A stretch of DNA of 5,591 nucleotides, from NCBI GenBank assembly GCA_017529085.1, contig JAFXOC010000546.1, positions 1 through 5,591 of the forward strand, in the 5' to 3' direction. The notes beneath the pieces were generated by a model. It did no database searches, was not told the DNA's origin, and worked only from the letters and a program-made list of their open reading frames with translations. Below, one piece after another: positions 1-5,538 of this stretch (positions within the stretch are counted from its first letter, which is position 1; every line of letters begins with the position of its first letter). The DNA comes from Selenomonadaceae bacterium. GTDB taxonomy: Bacteria; Bacillota; Negativicutes; Selenomonadales; Selenomonadaceae. The translations under genes and the position numbers were made by a program.

Positions 1-1086
1 CACGATAAAACCGTTTTTCTCGAAAAGCGGCACGAATTGATTTGGGGGGATATAATTTAAGGTTGGATGCTCCCATCTCACAAGAGCTTCTGCGGAAACG
101 ATGCGCCGCTTGCTCGTGTCGTATATCGCCTGCATATAAATCTTAAACTGATTTTCAACCAAGGCGATTTCCATATCCCGCACAAGAGTCTGCTCCCTCA
201 CCATAATCTCTCGCAAACTCTCGTCGTAATAGGCGTACCTTACGCCGTAACTGCCCTTTATCTTATTTAAAGCGATATGCGCCCCGTCGCACATACGGTC
301 TATATGAACGGTTTTATCCGTCACCTCGTATATGCCCGCAAAGAAACGTATGGTATGGTTTATGCCAAGCGTTTCGATGTGATTGTCAAGATCGTACAGT
401 ATCCGCTCTATGTCAAGTTTATCCTTTTCAATGAGCAATACGAAATGATCCGCCTCAAACCTTGCCGCAAGCCCGGTATCGCCAATAACCGACGGGAAAT
501 AATAACCCGCCGTTGAGAGCACCAAATCTCCCGTTTCCATGTTAAACAGATCGTTTAACACTTTAAAGCAGCTTATGTCAAAATACACCACAAAATAGGG
601 CTTATCCGTATTCTTCAAAAGCTCTGCGCCCTGCTTATAAAACGAACTGCGGTTCAAAAGCCCCGTCAATGGATCCATGTCCATTGCCTTTTGAAGCTTC
701 TGTATCTCAATTCCCTGCGCTTCGCCAAAAGCTTTATCCCATGCGTTATCCGTACCGTTTAACGCATTTTTTATTCTGTTTAAAACCAACTTTTCATGGT
801 AGGGCTTAGATATAAAATCGTTCGCCCCCATCTCAAGGGCGCGTCTTTCATGCTCTAAATTTCCATCGGTAATAACAAGCGCGGGAATCCGTCCGCTCGG
901 CGTCTGCGACAGTACGGGAATAAGCTCCACGTTTTCCTTTGTCATGGAAACGACAACCGCTTCAACCGCGCCGCCCGATACGGCGTTCAGCGCTTCTTCC
1001 GCGCTCGCAACCGTCTTTACGCTGTAATGAGGCGCAACTATCTCGACTAACTCCCCCGCCTCGCCTAATATCATTATTCCTGCCAT
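1..1086 (-). CDS. Pseudoreceiver-degenerate GGDEF-EAL protein, C-terminus cut off by window edge
   Basis: 362 codons are visible, open to the left edge. Residues about 1-110 look like a response-regulator receiver domain ending in the typical ALEMGANDFISKPY, but the N-terminal acidic pair is missing and the expected phosphoacceptor aspartate position (VVVSMTKEN, about 44-52) reads serine. Residues about 136-290 are a GGDEF domain: MDPLTGLLNRSSFY (136-149) and FDISCFKVLND (169-179) are typical, but the signature is RFEADHF (209-215), so it probably makes no cyclic di-GMP. From about 297 an EAL domain begins, with an intact AEALVRW (332-338); the rest lies outside the window. The likely role is a cyclic di-GMP phosphodiesterase or sensor in the cytoplasm (inference, since most catalytic EAL residues are not visible). 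No membrane segment is seen. The start is ATG 1086, preceded by GAGG at 7 bases and an in-frame stop two codons upstream. It lies downstream of fbp on the same strand, 226 bases away. Confidence 0.9.
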   Translation of the reverse strand, partial: MAGIMILGEAGELVEIVAPHYSVKTVASAEEALNAVSGGAVEAVVVSMTKENVELIPVLSQTPSGRIPALVITDGNLEHERRALEMGANDFISKPYHEKLVLNRIKNALNGTDNAWDKAFGEAQGIEIQKLQKAMDMDPLTGLLNRSSFYKQGAELLKNTDKPYFVVYFDISCFKVLNDLFNMETGDLVLSTAGYYFPSVIGDTGLAARFEADHFVLLIEKDKLDIERILYDLDNHIETLGINHTIRFFAGIYEVTDKTVHIDRMCDGAHIALNKIKGSYGVRYAYYDESLREIMVREQTLVRDMEIALVENQFKIYMQAIYDTSKRRIVSAEALVRWEHPTLNYIPPNQFVPLFEKNGFIV

Positions 1087-1108
1087 ATCTTAACCTCGCA
1101 ATTTTTTT

Positions 1109-1186
1109 GTTGAGGCTCCGCCTCAAACTCCGGCAGGGGCGCTGCCCCTGCACCCAGCCAAAGGAGCTTCGCCCCTCTGGACTCCC
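1109..1186 (+). repeat. Palindromic intergenic repeat, copy 1
   Basis: Three consecutive hairpins: TTGAGGC/GCCTCAA (1110-1126, loop TCC), GCAGGGGC/GCCCCTGC (1133-1151, loop GCT), and an imperfect 10-base-pair stem with two mismatches (1158-1180, loop TTC). The layout and the words GTTG(A/G)GGC, AAACYCC and CCTCTGGACTCC match copies 2 and 3 in this window. It starts 23 bases upstream of the start codon of the EAL gene, so it would form a structured 5' leader if transcription begins upstream. It looks like a REP/MITE-like dispersed element; the family name is unknown to me. Confidence 0.75.
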
Positions 1187-1235
1187 ATTTTATTTTTTTG
1201 TTTTCCACGTCGGAATAAATCAAAAACATTTACTA
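1187..1235. other. AT-rich spacer between two opposed repeat copies
   Basis: This T-rich unique segment separates repeat copies 1 and 2. On the plus strand, hairpin 3 of copy 1 is followed by a T-rich run (about 1188-1204), which could act as a terminator, but no plus-strand gene needs one. On the minus strand it could hold the promoter of the EAL gene; I saw a TTGATT-like -35 but no convincing -10, so no promoter is called. Confidence 0.35.
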
Positions 1236-1312
1236 CGGGGTCAAGGGGCGAAAGTCCCTTGCAGGAGTCCAGAGGGCAGCGCCCTTTGGTGGGGTTTGGG
1301 GCAACGCCCCAA
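1236..1312 (-). repeat. Palindromic intergenic repeat, copy 2, abutting the fbp stop
   Basis: Read on the minus strand it starts GTTGGGGC directly at the fbp TAG stop. Its stems are TTGGGGC/GCCCCAA (1296-1312), a 9-pair stem with one wobble (1269-1289), and CAAGGGGC/GTCCCTTG around a GAAA loop on the plus strand (1242-1261). It is in the opposite orientation to copy 1, and the two share a 13-base inverted match (1173-1185 with 1264-1276). It may help stabilise the 3' end of the fbp transcript, but there is no T-run beside the stop-proximal hairpin, so it is not a classical terminator. Confidence 0.75.
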
Positions 1313-3208
1313 CTACTCTTTGGGTTGAATCACGCCTGTGTTATAAGCGTCAAGTAAAGCCTTTAAGTCTTCGATTTCGTCTTTGATGCGTTGACCCGCG
1401 TCGGTATCGCCGACGGTGGTGCGGTAGTTTTGAAGTTCGATGGTTTCGGAGACGGATTCAATGTCGCCGTTTTCTTTTAAAGCGGCTTTAACGTCGGCTA
1501 TTTTTTGATGTTCAAGAAGACGAAGCCCGCGAGAGTTGGAGACAAGGGTAAAACCGCTGATACCCGTCTTTTTGTGGTACGCCTTGCAAAATCCGCCGTC
1601 GATGACTATGGCGCGCCCGCCCGCTTTAATCGGCGTTTCGCCTTTTTTTACCTTTACGGGAACATGACCGTTTATGATATGCCCCCGTTCCGGCGGCAAG
1701 CCAAACTCTTCAAGCACCTTTTCGCAGGTGCCCTCTTCGTTGATTAGTTTAAAATAAGGATCGCTGGGTTCTTTCCATGTCTTTTCATCCGACAAGAACG
1801 CCCGCTCGAAGGTTTTGAATTCTCTGCCCGCCGTAGGCGAATTTAAGCCGCACCAAAGGAAATACATAAAGTCCAAACCCTTTTGGTCGCGTTTTAGATA
1901 GGCCTGTCTTGCCCTTAAATCCACATAATCAAAATACGCCTTGCCTTTGTAGATTTTGCCGTCGAACTCAATTTCCCTAAAAGTGCCGTCCTCGTTCATG
2001 GGAACACAGCCGTGGAAGAGAAGGTTGCCGTTGTGGCAGGTGTATATGCTGCCTTTTTGATAGAGATAATCAATATGCCTTTGCAAAACGGCGCTCTCGA
2101 CGAAATACGTCTTTAAATCCGCGATAAGCTCCGCTTCTTTAGGCGTAAGGGCGTAAGGATCCTCCGCATTCTCGTCGACTGTGGGGAAATACGCGCTCTT
2201 TAGCTCGTAACGCTTGCCGTCGTCCATAACGGCATAACTCGACTTGAAATCTATCTTGTCAAGGAGCAGGCGGCTGTCCATCTGAAAATCGGGATTGCGC
2301 CTGATCATCTGTCCCTCAAGCTTGAACATCAGTATCGCCGCCGCTTTTTCTCCCGCTTTAATCGGGTTTGCGTCGGGGTAACTGTGGGAAGCGAAAGTGA
2401 TAAACGGGCGAAGGTTTATGCCGTAACCTCTTTCAAGCACGTCCGTGTTGTTATAACGAAGGCTGTTCCTGACAACGGTGGCGATACAAACTTCGCTGCC
2501 AAGCGCCGCGCCCATCCAGAGTACGTCGTGGTTGCCCCATTGGATATCGACTTTGGGATGCCGCATAAGCCTGTTAAGTATAGCGTCGGGACGGTTGCCC
2601 CTGTCGAAGAAATCCCCGACGATATGAAGCCGCACAACAGCCAGTCTTTTTATCAGCTCCGTAAACGCGTATATAAAATCCACCGCGCTGTCCGTCGCCA
2701 CAATCGAATCCAAAAGCTGTTTATGGTACACAAACTGAGCGTTATCAACGTCGGGTCTTGTGTGCATCAGCTCTTCTATCACGGACTCGTATTTAGAGGG
2801 TATCGAACTCTTTATTTTGGGCGAAGTGTACTTATAACTCATGACCTTCGCTATCTCAAGCATATTGGAAATATTCTGCCGGTACCACTCCGAATCCACT
2901 ACGCCTTCTTCCGCAAGCTGGGCAATCTTCTCCCTTGGGTAATAAATAAGGGTGCAAAACTCCGCCATCTCTTCTTCGGTGAATTTTCCGCCAAAGACAT
3001 ACTCCACTTTTTCGCGTATAACCCCGGAGCAGTTGTTAAGTATATGAAAAAAAGAAGCGTATTCGCCGTGCAAATCGCTCATAAAATGTTCAACGGCTTT
3101 TGGCAGCTTCAACTCCGCCTGCAAATGTATTATCTTGGAATAAACCGCCTCTTTCGACGGATATTTCTCCGCCAACAGCCTCAGTATCTTATCCGCTTTT
3201 CTATCCAA
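1313..3208 (-). CDS. fbp: Fructose-1,6-bisphosphatase, class III
   Basis: This cytoplasmic enzyme removes the 1-phosphate from fructose-1,6-bisphosphate to give fructose-6-phosphate in gluconeogenesis. The 631-residue product resembles Bacillus subtilis Fbp (about 670 residues, from memory) along its whole length. Metallophosphoesterase motifs are present: SDLHGEY (44-50), VGDFFDRG (197-204), WGNHDVLW (224-231), FHGC (398-401), INGHVPVK (512-519) and IDGGFCKAYH (536-545). No truncation or frameshift is seen. The start chosen is TTG at 3208, because AGGAGG sits 9 bases upstream and homology to the family begins close by (KADKILRLLAEKY aligns with Bacillus residues). The frame is open up to an ATG at 3283, but those 25 extra codons are a translation of repeat copy 3. 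The gene is flanked on both sides by repeat copies pointing outward. The downstream EAL gene is on the same strand but 226 bases away, so shared transcription is uncertain. Confidence 0.97.
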   Translation of the reverse strand: MDRKADKILRLLAEKYPSKEAVYSKIIHLQAELKLPKAVEHFMSDLHGEYASFFHILNNCSGVIREKVEYVFGGKFTEEEMAEFCTLIYYPREKIAQLAEEGVVDSEWYRQNISNMLEIAKVMSYKYTSPKIKSSIPSKYESVIEELMHTRPDVDNAQFVYHKQLLDSIVATDSAVDFIYAFTELIKRLAVVRLHIVGDFFDRGNRPDAILNRLMRHPKVDIQWGNHDVLWMGAALGSEVCIATVVRNSLRYNNTDVLERGYGINLRPFITFASHSYPDANPIKAGEKAAAILMFKLEGQMIRRNPDFQMDSRLLLDKIDFKSSYAVMDDGKRYELKSAYFPTVDENAEDPYALTPKEAELIADLKTYFVESAVLQRHIDYLYQKGSIYTCHNGNLLFHGCVPMNEDGTFREIEFDGKIYKGKAYFDYVDLRARQAYLKRDQKGLDFMYFLWCGLNSPTAGREFKTFERAFLSDEKTWKEPSDPYFKLINEEGTCEKVLEEFGLPPERGHIINGHVPVKVKKGETPIKAGGRAIVIDGGFCKAYHKKTGISGFTLVSNSRGLRLLEHQKIADVKAALKENGDIESVSETIELQNYRTTVGDTDAGQRIKDEIEDLKALLDAYNTGVIQPKE

Positions 3209-3217
3209 AAAGCCCCA

Positions 3218-3223
3218 CCTCCT
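3218..3223 (-). promoter_or_regulatory. Ribosome binding site that fixes the fbp start
   Basis: AGGAGG (within AGAGGAGGTGG on the minus strand) lies 9 bases before TTG 3208. It is the strongest Shine-Dalgarno match in the region and decides for the TTG start over the upstream ATG at 3283, which has only palindromic repeat sequence in front of it. Confidence 0.85.
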
Positions 3224-3228
3224 CTTTG

Positions 3229-3310
3229 TTGGGGCTTCGCCCCAAACCCCACCAAAGGGCGCTGCCCTTTGGATTCCTGCCAAAGGGCATTGCCCTTTGG
3301 CAGGAATCCC
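3229..3310 (+). repeat. Palindromic intergenic repeat, copy 3, in the fbp leader
   Basis: Three adjoining hairpins: TTGGGGC/GCCCCAA (3229-3245, loop TTC), CCAAAGGGC/GCCCTTTGG (3252-3272, loop GCT), and a perfect 18-pair stem (3271-3288 with 3292-3309, loop ATT). The first two hairpins and the CAAACCCCACC linker match copy 2 read on the opposite strand. It sits 5 bases from the fbp ribosome binding site, so the fbp mRNA leader would carry these hairpins. No obvious transposase or target duplication is seen. Confidence 0.8.
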
Positions 3311-3338
3311 GGGTTCTCTTGTTTTGGTTTTGATTTTT

Positions 3339-3344
3339 ATTATA
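3339..3344 (-). promoter_or_regulatory. Possible -10 element upstream of fbp
   Basis: TATAAT on the minus strand, in an AT-rich stretch about 130 bases before the fbp start and outside repeat copy 3. No good -35 lies 16-18 bases further upstream (the hexamers there read like TATCTA or ATATCT), so this is a weak candidate. If used, the transcript would start around 3332 and include the whole repeat in its leader. Confidence 0.25.
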
Positions 3345-3390
3345 GTTTTGGTTTTAGTTATAGATATTAATTTTATCTTCTACGCTCAGA

Positions 3391-3422
3391 AAAAAATTCC
3401 TTCTTATGAGTGAAGGATTTTT
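3391..3422. terminator. Possible bidirectional terminator hairpin
   Basis: TCCTTC (3398-3403) pairs with GAAGGA (3412-3417) across an 8-base loop. A run of As precedes it and TTTTT follows on the plus strand, so either strand gives a stem followed by Ts. The stem is short and only half GC. No gene on either strand ends close by, so it may insulate fbp from the accessory region or be left over from an earlier arrangement. Confidence 0.4.
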
Positions 3423-3477
3423 AGCCTATATAACCAACAGCAGGAAATTTTGCGCTATTGTCGAATTTAGAAGGTAA
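3423..3477. other. AT-rich stretch with no supported gene
   Basis: Together with the fbp leader, the 336 bases between 3209 and 3544 hold no intact gene. This part contains only very short open frames (for example 23 codons from ATG 3406), none recognisable. It probably represents eroded upstream sequence of the pseudogene that follows. Confidence 0.4.
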
Positions 3478-3907
3478 ATAATTACTGATTTGAAAGAGAT
3501 GATGCGATGGAAAAGCCTCTCGTCCGGCTTCCGAATATGATATAATGAATATAGCGTTGATAAACTTAAGTAATCCTGAGAATTTGAAAAAAGATAACGC
3601 GATAAAATTGCTTTCGGTATTGTTATCGCAAGAAATTATCGCAACCGAAAAAAAGCGTGTGCTAAAGGACAATTTTAAAATTCCAATGACTACAGAAATC
3701 GAGGAAGGAGTAAATTATATGTGCAACTTAAGCGACGGAGTCGAAAGACGCGGTATGGAAAAAGGCATGGAAAAAGCTACTGGCAATATGGTACTTGAAC
3801 TCATTAAAGCTAAACAACCTTTATCCCTTATAATGCAAGTATCGAAGTACTCGGCGGAACGTATCGCAGAAATTGGCAAAAGAAACGGGATCCCGTTAAT
3901 AGATTGA
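3478..3907 (+). pseudogene. C-terminal remnant of an Rpn/PD-(D/E)XK transposase-like protein
   Basis: The readable part runs from about 3503 to a TGA at 3905-3907. Motifs are SRPASEYDIMNIALINLSNP, then LLSVLLSQEI, TEKKRVLKDNF, MTTEIEEGV, MCNLSDGVERRG and MEKGMEKATG. From memory these resemble the C-terminal half of Clostridia proteins annotated as Rpn-family nuclease/putative transposase or as hypothetical; no database check was possible. The first ATG (3545) has no ribosome binding site, and family-like sequence continues upstream of it in frame to about 3509. There the frame meets TGA at 3500-3502, while the neighbouring frame reads DLKEMMRW (3487-3510), which suggests a frameshift near 3510 plus loss of the N-terminal nuclease part. 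An internal ATG at 3719 has AAGGAG 8 bases before it and could give a 62-residue fragment, probably by chance. Confidence 0.6.
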
Positions 3908-4053
3908 TTTAACTCAAATTCCGATATTGACTTTATAAAGAACGTAGCTGAGATTGATAAACAGCTTTATAAGAAGTATGGGCTTAGCGAAAGCGAAGTG
4001 GAGTTTATTGAGAGTCATGTGAAGGAGATTGTGTGATGATAGCGGAAAGAATG
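3899..4053 (+). repeat. TA-module leader repeat, copy 1
   Basis: About 155 bases, matched by 4714-4867 with 17 differences by hand count, including one single-base gap. It starts at the 3' end of the Rpn-like remnant (ATAGATTGATTTAAC) and ends six codons into the antitoxin gene, after which the two copies diverge completely. It contains the methylase tail, the GAAGGAG ribosome binding site and the antitoxin start. Confidence 0.9.
3908..4036 (+). pseudogene. Orphan C-terminal tail of a restriction-modification DNA methylase, copy 1
   Basis: Open from just after a TGA (3905-3907) to the TGA at 4034-4036, 42 codons. The peptide contains VAEIDKQLYKKYGLSESE and ends FIESHVKEIV. From memory this resembles the extreme C-terminus of Eco57I-type/N-6 adenine DNA methylase subunits of Clostridia; the catalytic part is absent. 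It has no start of its own. Its stop shares one base with the antitoxin ATG (TGATG), the usual sign of translational coupling, so the ancestral order was probably methylase gene followed by TA pair. Confidence 0.55.
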
Positions 4054-4311
4054 GTTGCGGATAATATGAAAACCTTGAGGCAAAAAGTATATAACATGGT
4101 GGAAACCATGTCGGACGAGGCTTTAAACGCATTGTTTCGGTATATGATTGAATATAATCGACAAGCTACCGAAAGGGAGCAAAGAATTTTAAAAAACAGA
4201 GAAGCTTTTGAGGATTTGATGAGCCTTGTGAGACATGCGCCTGAACGCGATTATAAAAAAGAGTTGGAAAAATCCCGCGAGGAGAGATTTTTAAATGCGT
4301 GTGTTGATTGA
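4036..4311 (+). CDS. Putative antitoxin of TA module 1
   Basis: 91 residues. I do not recognise a named family; the role is inferred from its position, overlapping a PIN-domain toxin. The predicted make-up is mostly helical: a short N-terminal helix region (MSDEALNALFRYM, about 25-37), then a charged segment, and a basic/acidic C-terminus (ERDYKKELEKSREERF) of the kind that wraps the toxin in VapBC complexes. No ribbon-helix-helix or other DNA-binding motif is evident. The start is ATG 4036 with GAAGGAG (4021-4027) 8 bases upstream; GTG 4033 is also in frame but too close to the ribosome binding site. It overlaps the methylase tail stop by one base and the toxin gene by 17 bases. The first six residues, MIAERM, are identical to those of the antitoxin at 4850; the rest is unrelated. 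Confidence 0.75.
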   Translation: MIAERMVADNMKTLRQKVYNMVETMSDEALNALFRYMIEYNRQATEREQRILKNREAFEDLMSLVRHAPERDYKKELEKSREERFLNACVD

Positions 4312-4717
4312 TACAAATGTTATTCTGGATTTTCTTCAAAAAAGGGAGCCTTTTTATGAATCAGCCGCAAAAATTATCGTCTCCTGTAGAGAACAGATAA
4401 TTCAAGGCTGTATATCTGCCCAAAGCATAGCGGATATGTTCTATATTTTACGAAAAGATTACACTTTGGAAGAACGCCGAAGAATTTTGCTTGATATATG
4501 TCAGATTATGTCCGTGGAAACAATCGATAAGTACAAACTTATAGCAGCTCTTCAAAATAAAAATTTTAATGATTTGGAGGACTGTCTGCAAGCAGAGTGC
4601 GCCATATCATTAAACGCCGAATATATTGTCACAAGAAATGTTAAACACTTTGACAAAAGTACAGTCTCGATAATTACCCCCAAGGATTTTTGCAGTAAAT
4701 TTTTTACTACGCTATAG
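4295..4717 (+). CDS. PIN-domain toxin (VapC-like) of TA module 1
   Basis: 140 residues, a normal size for a single PIN domain. This class is a magnesium-dependent ribonuclease that attacks RNA when freed from its antitoxin. Visible motifs: LIDTNVILDF with D6 at the N-terminus, ISAQSIADMFYIL with D47 where many PIN proteins have the second acidic residue, FNDLEDCLQAECA with D93 and D96, and IVTRNVKHF (111-119), in which an N replaces the aspartate of classical TxD motifs. This pattern fits the PIN_3-type branch best. The start is ATG 4295, with GAGGAG 10 bases upstream inside the antitoxin gene; the 17-base overlap implies coupled translation. Its stop (4715-4717) falls inside the first bases of the next leader repeat. 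Confidence 0.88.
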   Translation: MRVLIDTNVILDFLQKREPFYESAAKIIVSCREQIIQGCISAQSIADMFYILRKDYTLEERRRILLDICQIMSVETIDKYKLIAALQNKNFNDLEDCLQAECAISLNAEYIVTRNVKHFDKSTVSIITPKDFCSKFFTTL

Positions 4718-4867
4718 ATTGATTTAACTCAAATTCAAATATTGACTGGACAAAGAGCGTATCTGAGATTGATAGACAGCTTTATAAGAAGTATGGGCTT
4801 AGCGAAAGCAAGATTGAGTTTATTGGCAGTCTGTGAAGGAGATGGCGTGATGATAGCGGAAAGAATG
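4714..4867 (+). repeat. TA-module leader repeat, copy 2
   Basis: Second copy of the 3899-4053 repeat, lying directly against the toxin 1 stop codon. It ends after the shared ATGATAGCGGAAAGAATG of the antitoxin start. The last part (4815-4846) is repeated perfectly at 5539-5570. Confidence 0.9.
4723..4850 (+). pseudogene. Orphan methylase C-terminal tail, copy 2, frameshifted
   Basis: Reads SVSEIDRQLYKKYGLSESK then FIGSL and stops at TGA 4834-4836. Compared with copy 1, one base is missing (CTGTG for CATGTG near 4831). With that base restored the frame would continue V-K-E-M-A and stop at 4848-4850, again overlapping the next ATG as TGATG. The encoded WTKSV form looks closer to the usual methylase terminus than the FIKNV of copy 1. 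It is a passenger fragment with no start of its own. Confidence 0.55.
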
Positions 4868-5119
4868 AAAGCGTACAATTTGATAGATTCTATTTCTGAT
4901 GATAAAATGCTTCTTGTAGTAGATATTTTGGAAGCGTTTAAGAAAAGCGAGGAGTTTTCACACGCAAAAAAAAGTAAAACACCATTATTTCCCTATAAAG
5001 AAGAGTCGGCAAGAGAAGATTATAGAACAGCATTGCTAAACGATACGTTTGTCATTCCCACGGATATTGACGCTGATGAGTACGTTAGGGAGTTGAGAAA
5101 AGATGAACGCATATTCTAA
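4850..5119 (+). CDS. Putative antitoxin of TA module 2
   Basis: 89 residues, not recognised as a named family; antitoxin role inferred from overlap with a PIN toxin. After the shared MIAERM it has SISDDKMLLVVDILEAF (14-30), an amphipathic helix of the kind seen at the N-terminus of several small VapB-type antitoxins, a basic linker (AKKSKTP) and an acidic C-terminus (TDIDADEYVRELRKDERIF) that could hold the toxin. The start is ATG 4850 with AAGGAG (4836-4841) 8 bases upstream. A longer frame from ATG 4742 only reads the methylase-tail repeat in a wrong frame and is rejected. It overlaps the toxin gene by 17 bases. Confidence 0.75.
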   Translation: MIAERMKAYNLIDSISDDKMLLVVDILEAFKKSEEFSHAKKSKTPLFPYKEESAREDYRTALLNDTFVIPTDIDADEYVRELRKDERIF

Positions 5120-5534
5120 GGTATTTATTGACACGGCTCCTTTGGTTTATTTTTTGCAAAAAAACGCGAATTTTTTCGCAAAATCTAAAGAGATATTTTT
5201 AAATCTTGACGATATGGGCGCAATTTTAGCGTTGTCGGATATTACTATAACCGAATATTCTGTTTTTCCATATAAAAATAATCGTATTGACCTCATTTAT
5301 ACTCTTAACAATTTTATAGAGAAATCAAAGGCTGATGTTTTGCATACCACAAGAAAAGTAGCAGATAAAGCGGCAAAAATCAGAGCTGAGTATCCGTTTT
5401 TTAAAACTATGGATTCGTTACAATTAGCGTTTGCATCCGTCAACGATTGTGATTTGTTTTTGACTAACGACAAGCAACTAAGGCAGTTTAAAGAGCTAAA
5501 TTGCGTTACCGTTGAAGAATTTGAGATAAAGTGA
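5103..5534 (+). CDS. PIN-domain toxin (VapC-like) of TA module 2
   Basis: 143 residues, single PIN domain and likely ribonuclease toxin. All four classical acidic positions are present: FIDTAPLVYFL (D10), ITITEYSVFP (E51), KTMDSLQLAFA (D104) and LFLTNDKQL (D123). The TAPLVYFL variant after the first aspartate and the intact TND distinguish it from the toxin at 4295; the two are not recent duplicates. The start is ATG 5103 with AGGGAG 10 bases upstream within the antitoxin gene. The stop is TGA 5532-5534, four bases before the partial repeat at 5539. No terminator is visible after it. Confidence 0.88.
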   Translation: MNAYSKVFIDTAPLVYFLQKNANFFAKSKEIFLNLDDMGAILALSDITITEYSVFPYKNNRIDLIYTLNNFIEKSKADVLHTTRKVADKAAKIRAEYPFFKTMDSLQLAFASVNDCDLFLTNDKQLRQFKELNCVTVEEFEIK

Positions 5535-5538
5535 GACA

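Noticed and set aside
939..1328. 129-codon plus-strand and 63-codon minus-strand frames over the intergenic repeats
   Set aside because: They translate palindromic repeat sequence and the antisense of the EAL gene; no ribosome binding site and low-complexity arginine/proline-rich products.
2384..3370. 328-codon plus-strand open frame opposite fbp
   Set aside because: It is antisense to a clearly conserved fbp and runs through the repeat at its end; the predicted protein is rich in the odd residues expected of a shadow frame, with no recognisable motif.
3541..3546. Extended -10 promoter TGATATAAT before the Rpn-like remnant
   Set aside because: It lies within the pseudogene coding sequence and has no -35 at proper spacing; likely chance in AT-rich DNA.
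3719..3907. Internal gene start at ATG 3719 with AAGGAG
   Set aside because: The Shine-Dalgarno-like bases encode conserved-looking residues EEGV of the remnant, and the resulting 62-residue fragment has no known role; kept only as a remark under the pseudogene.
3421..4132. Minus-strand frames at 3421-3672 and 3914-4132
   Set aside because: Both are antisense to the Rpn-like remnant and methylase tail/antitoxin, without ribosome binding sites or recognisable motifs.
3899..4730. Integron-type attC sites between cassettes
   Set aside because: ATTTAAC in the repeats fits the RYYYAAC core, but no matching GTTRRRY partner or imperfect palindrome is present, the repeat is coding-like, and no integrase is seen.
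4742..4849. N-terminal extension of antitoxin 2 from ATG 4742
   Set aside because: The 36 extra codons are the methylase-tail repeat read in a different frame; the ribosome binding site at 4836-4841 and the parallel with antitoxin 1 put the start at 4850.
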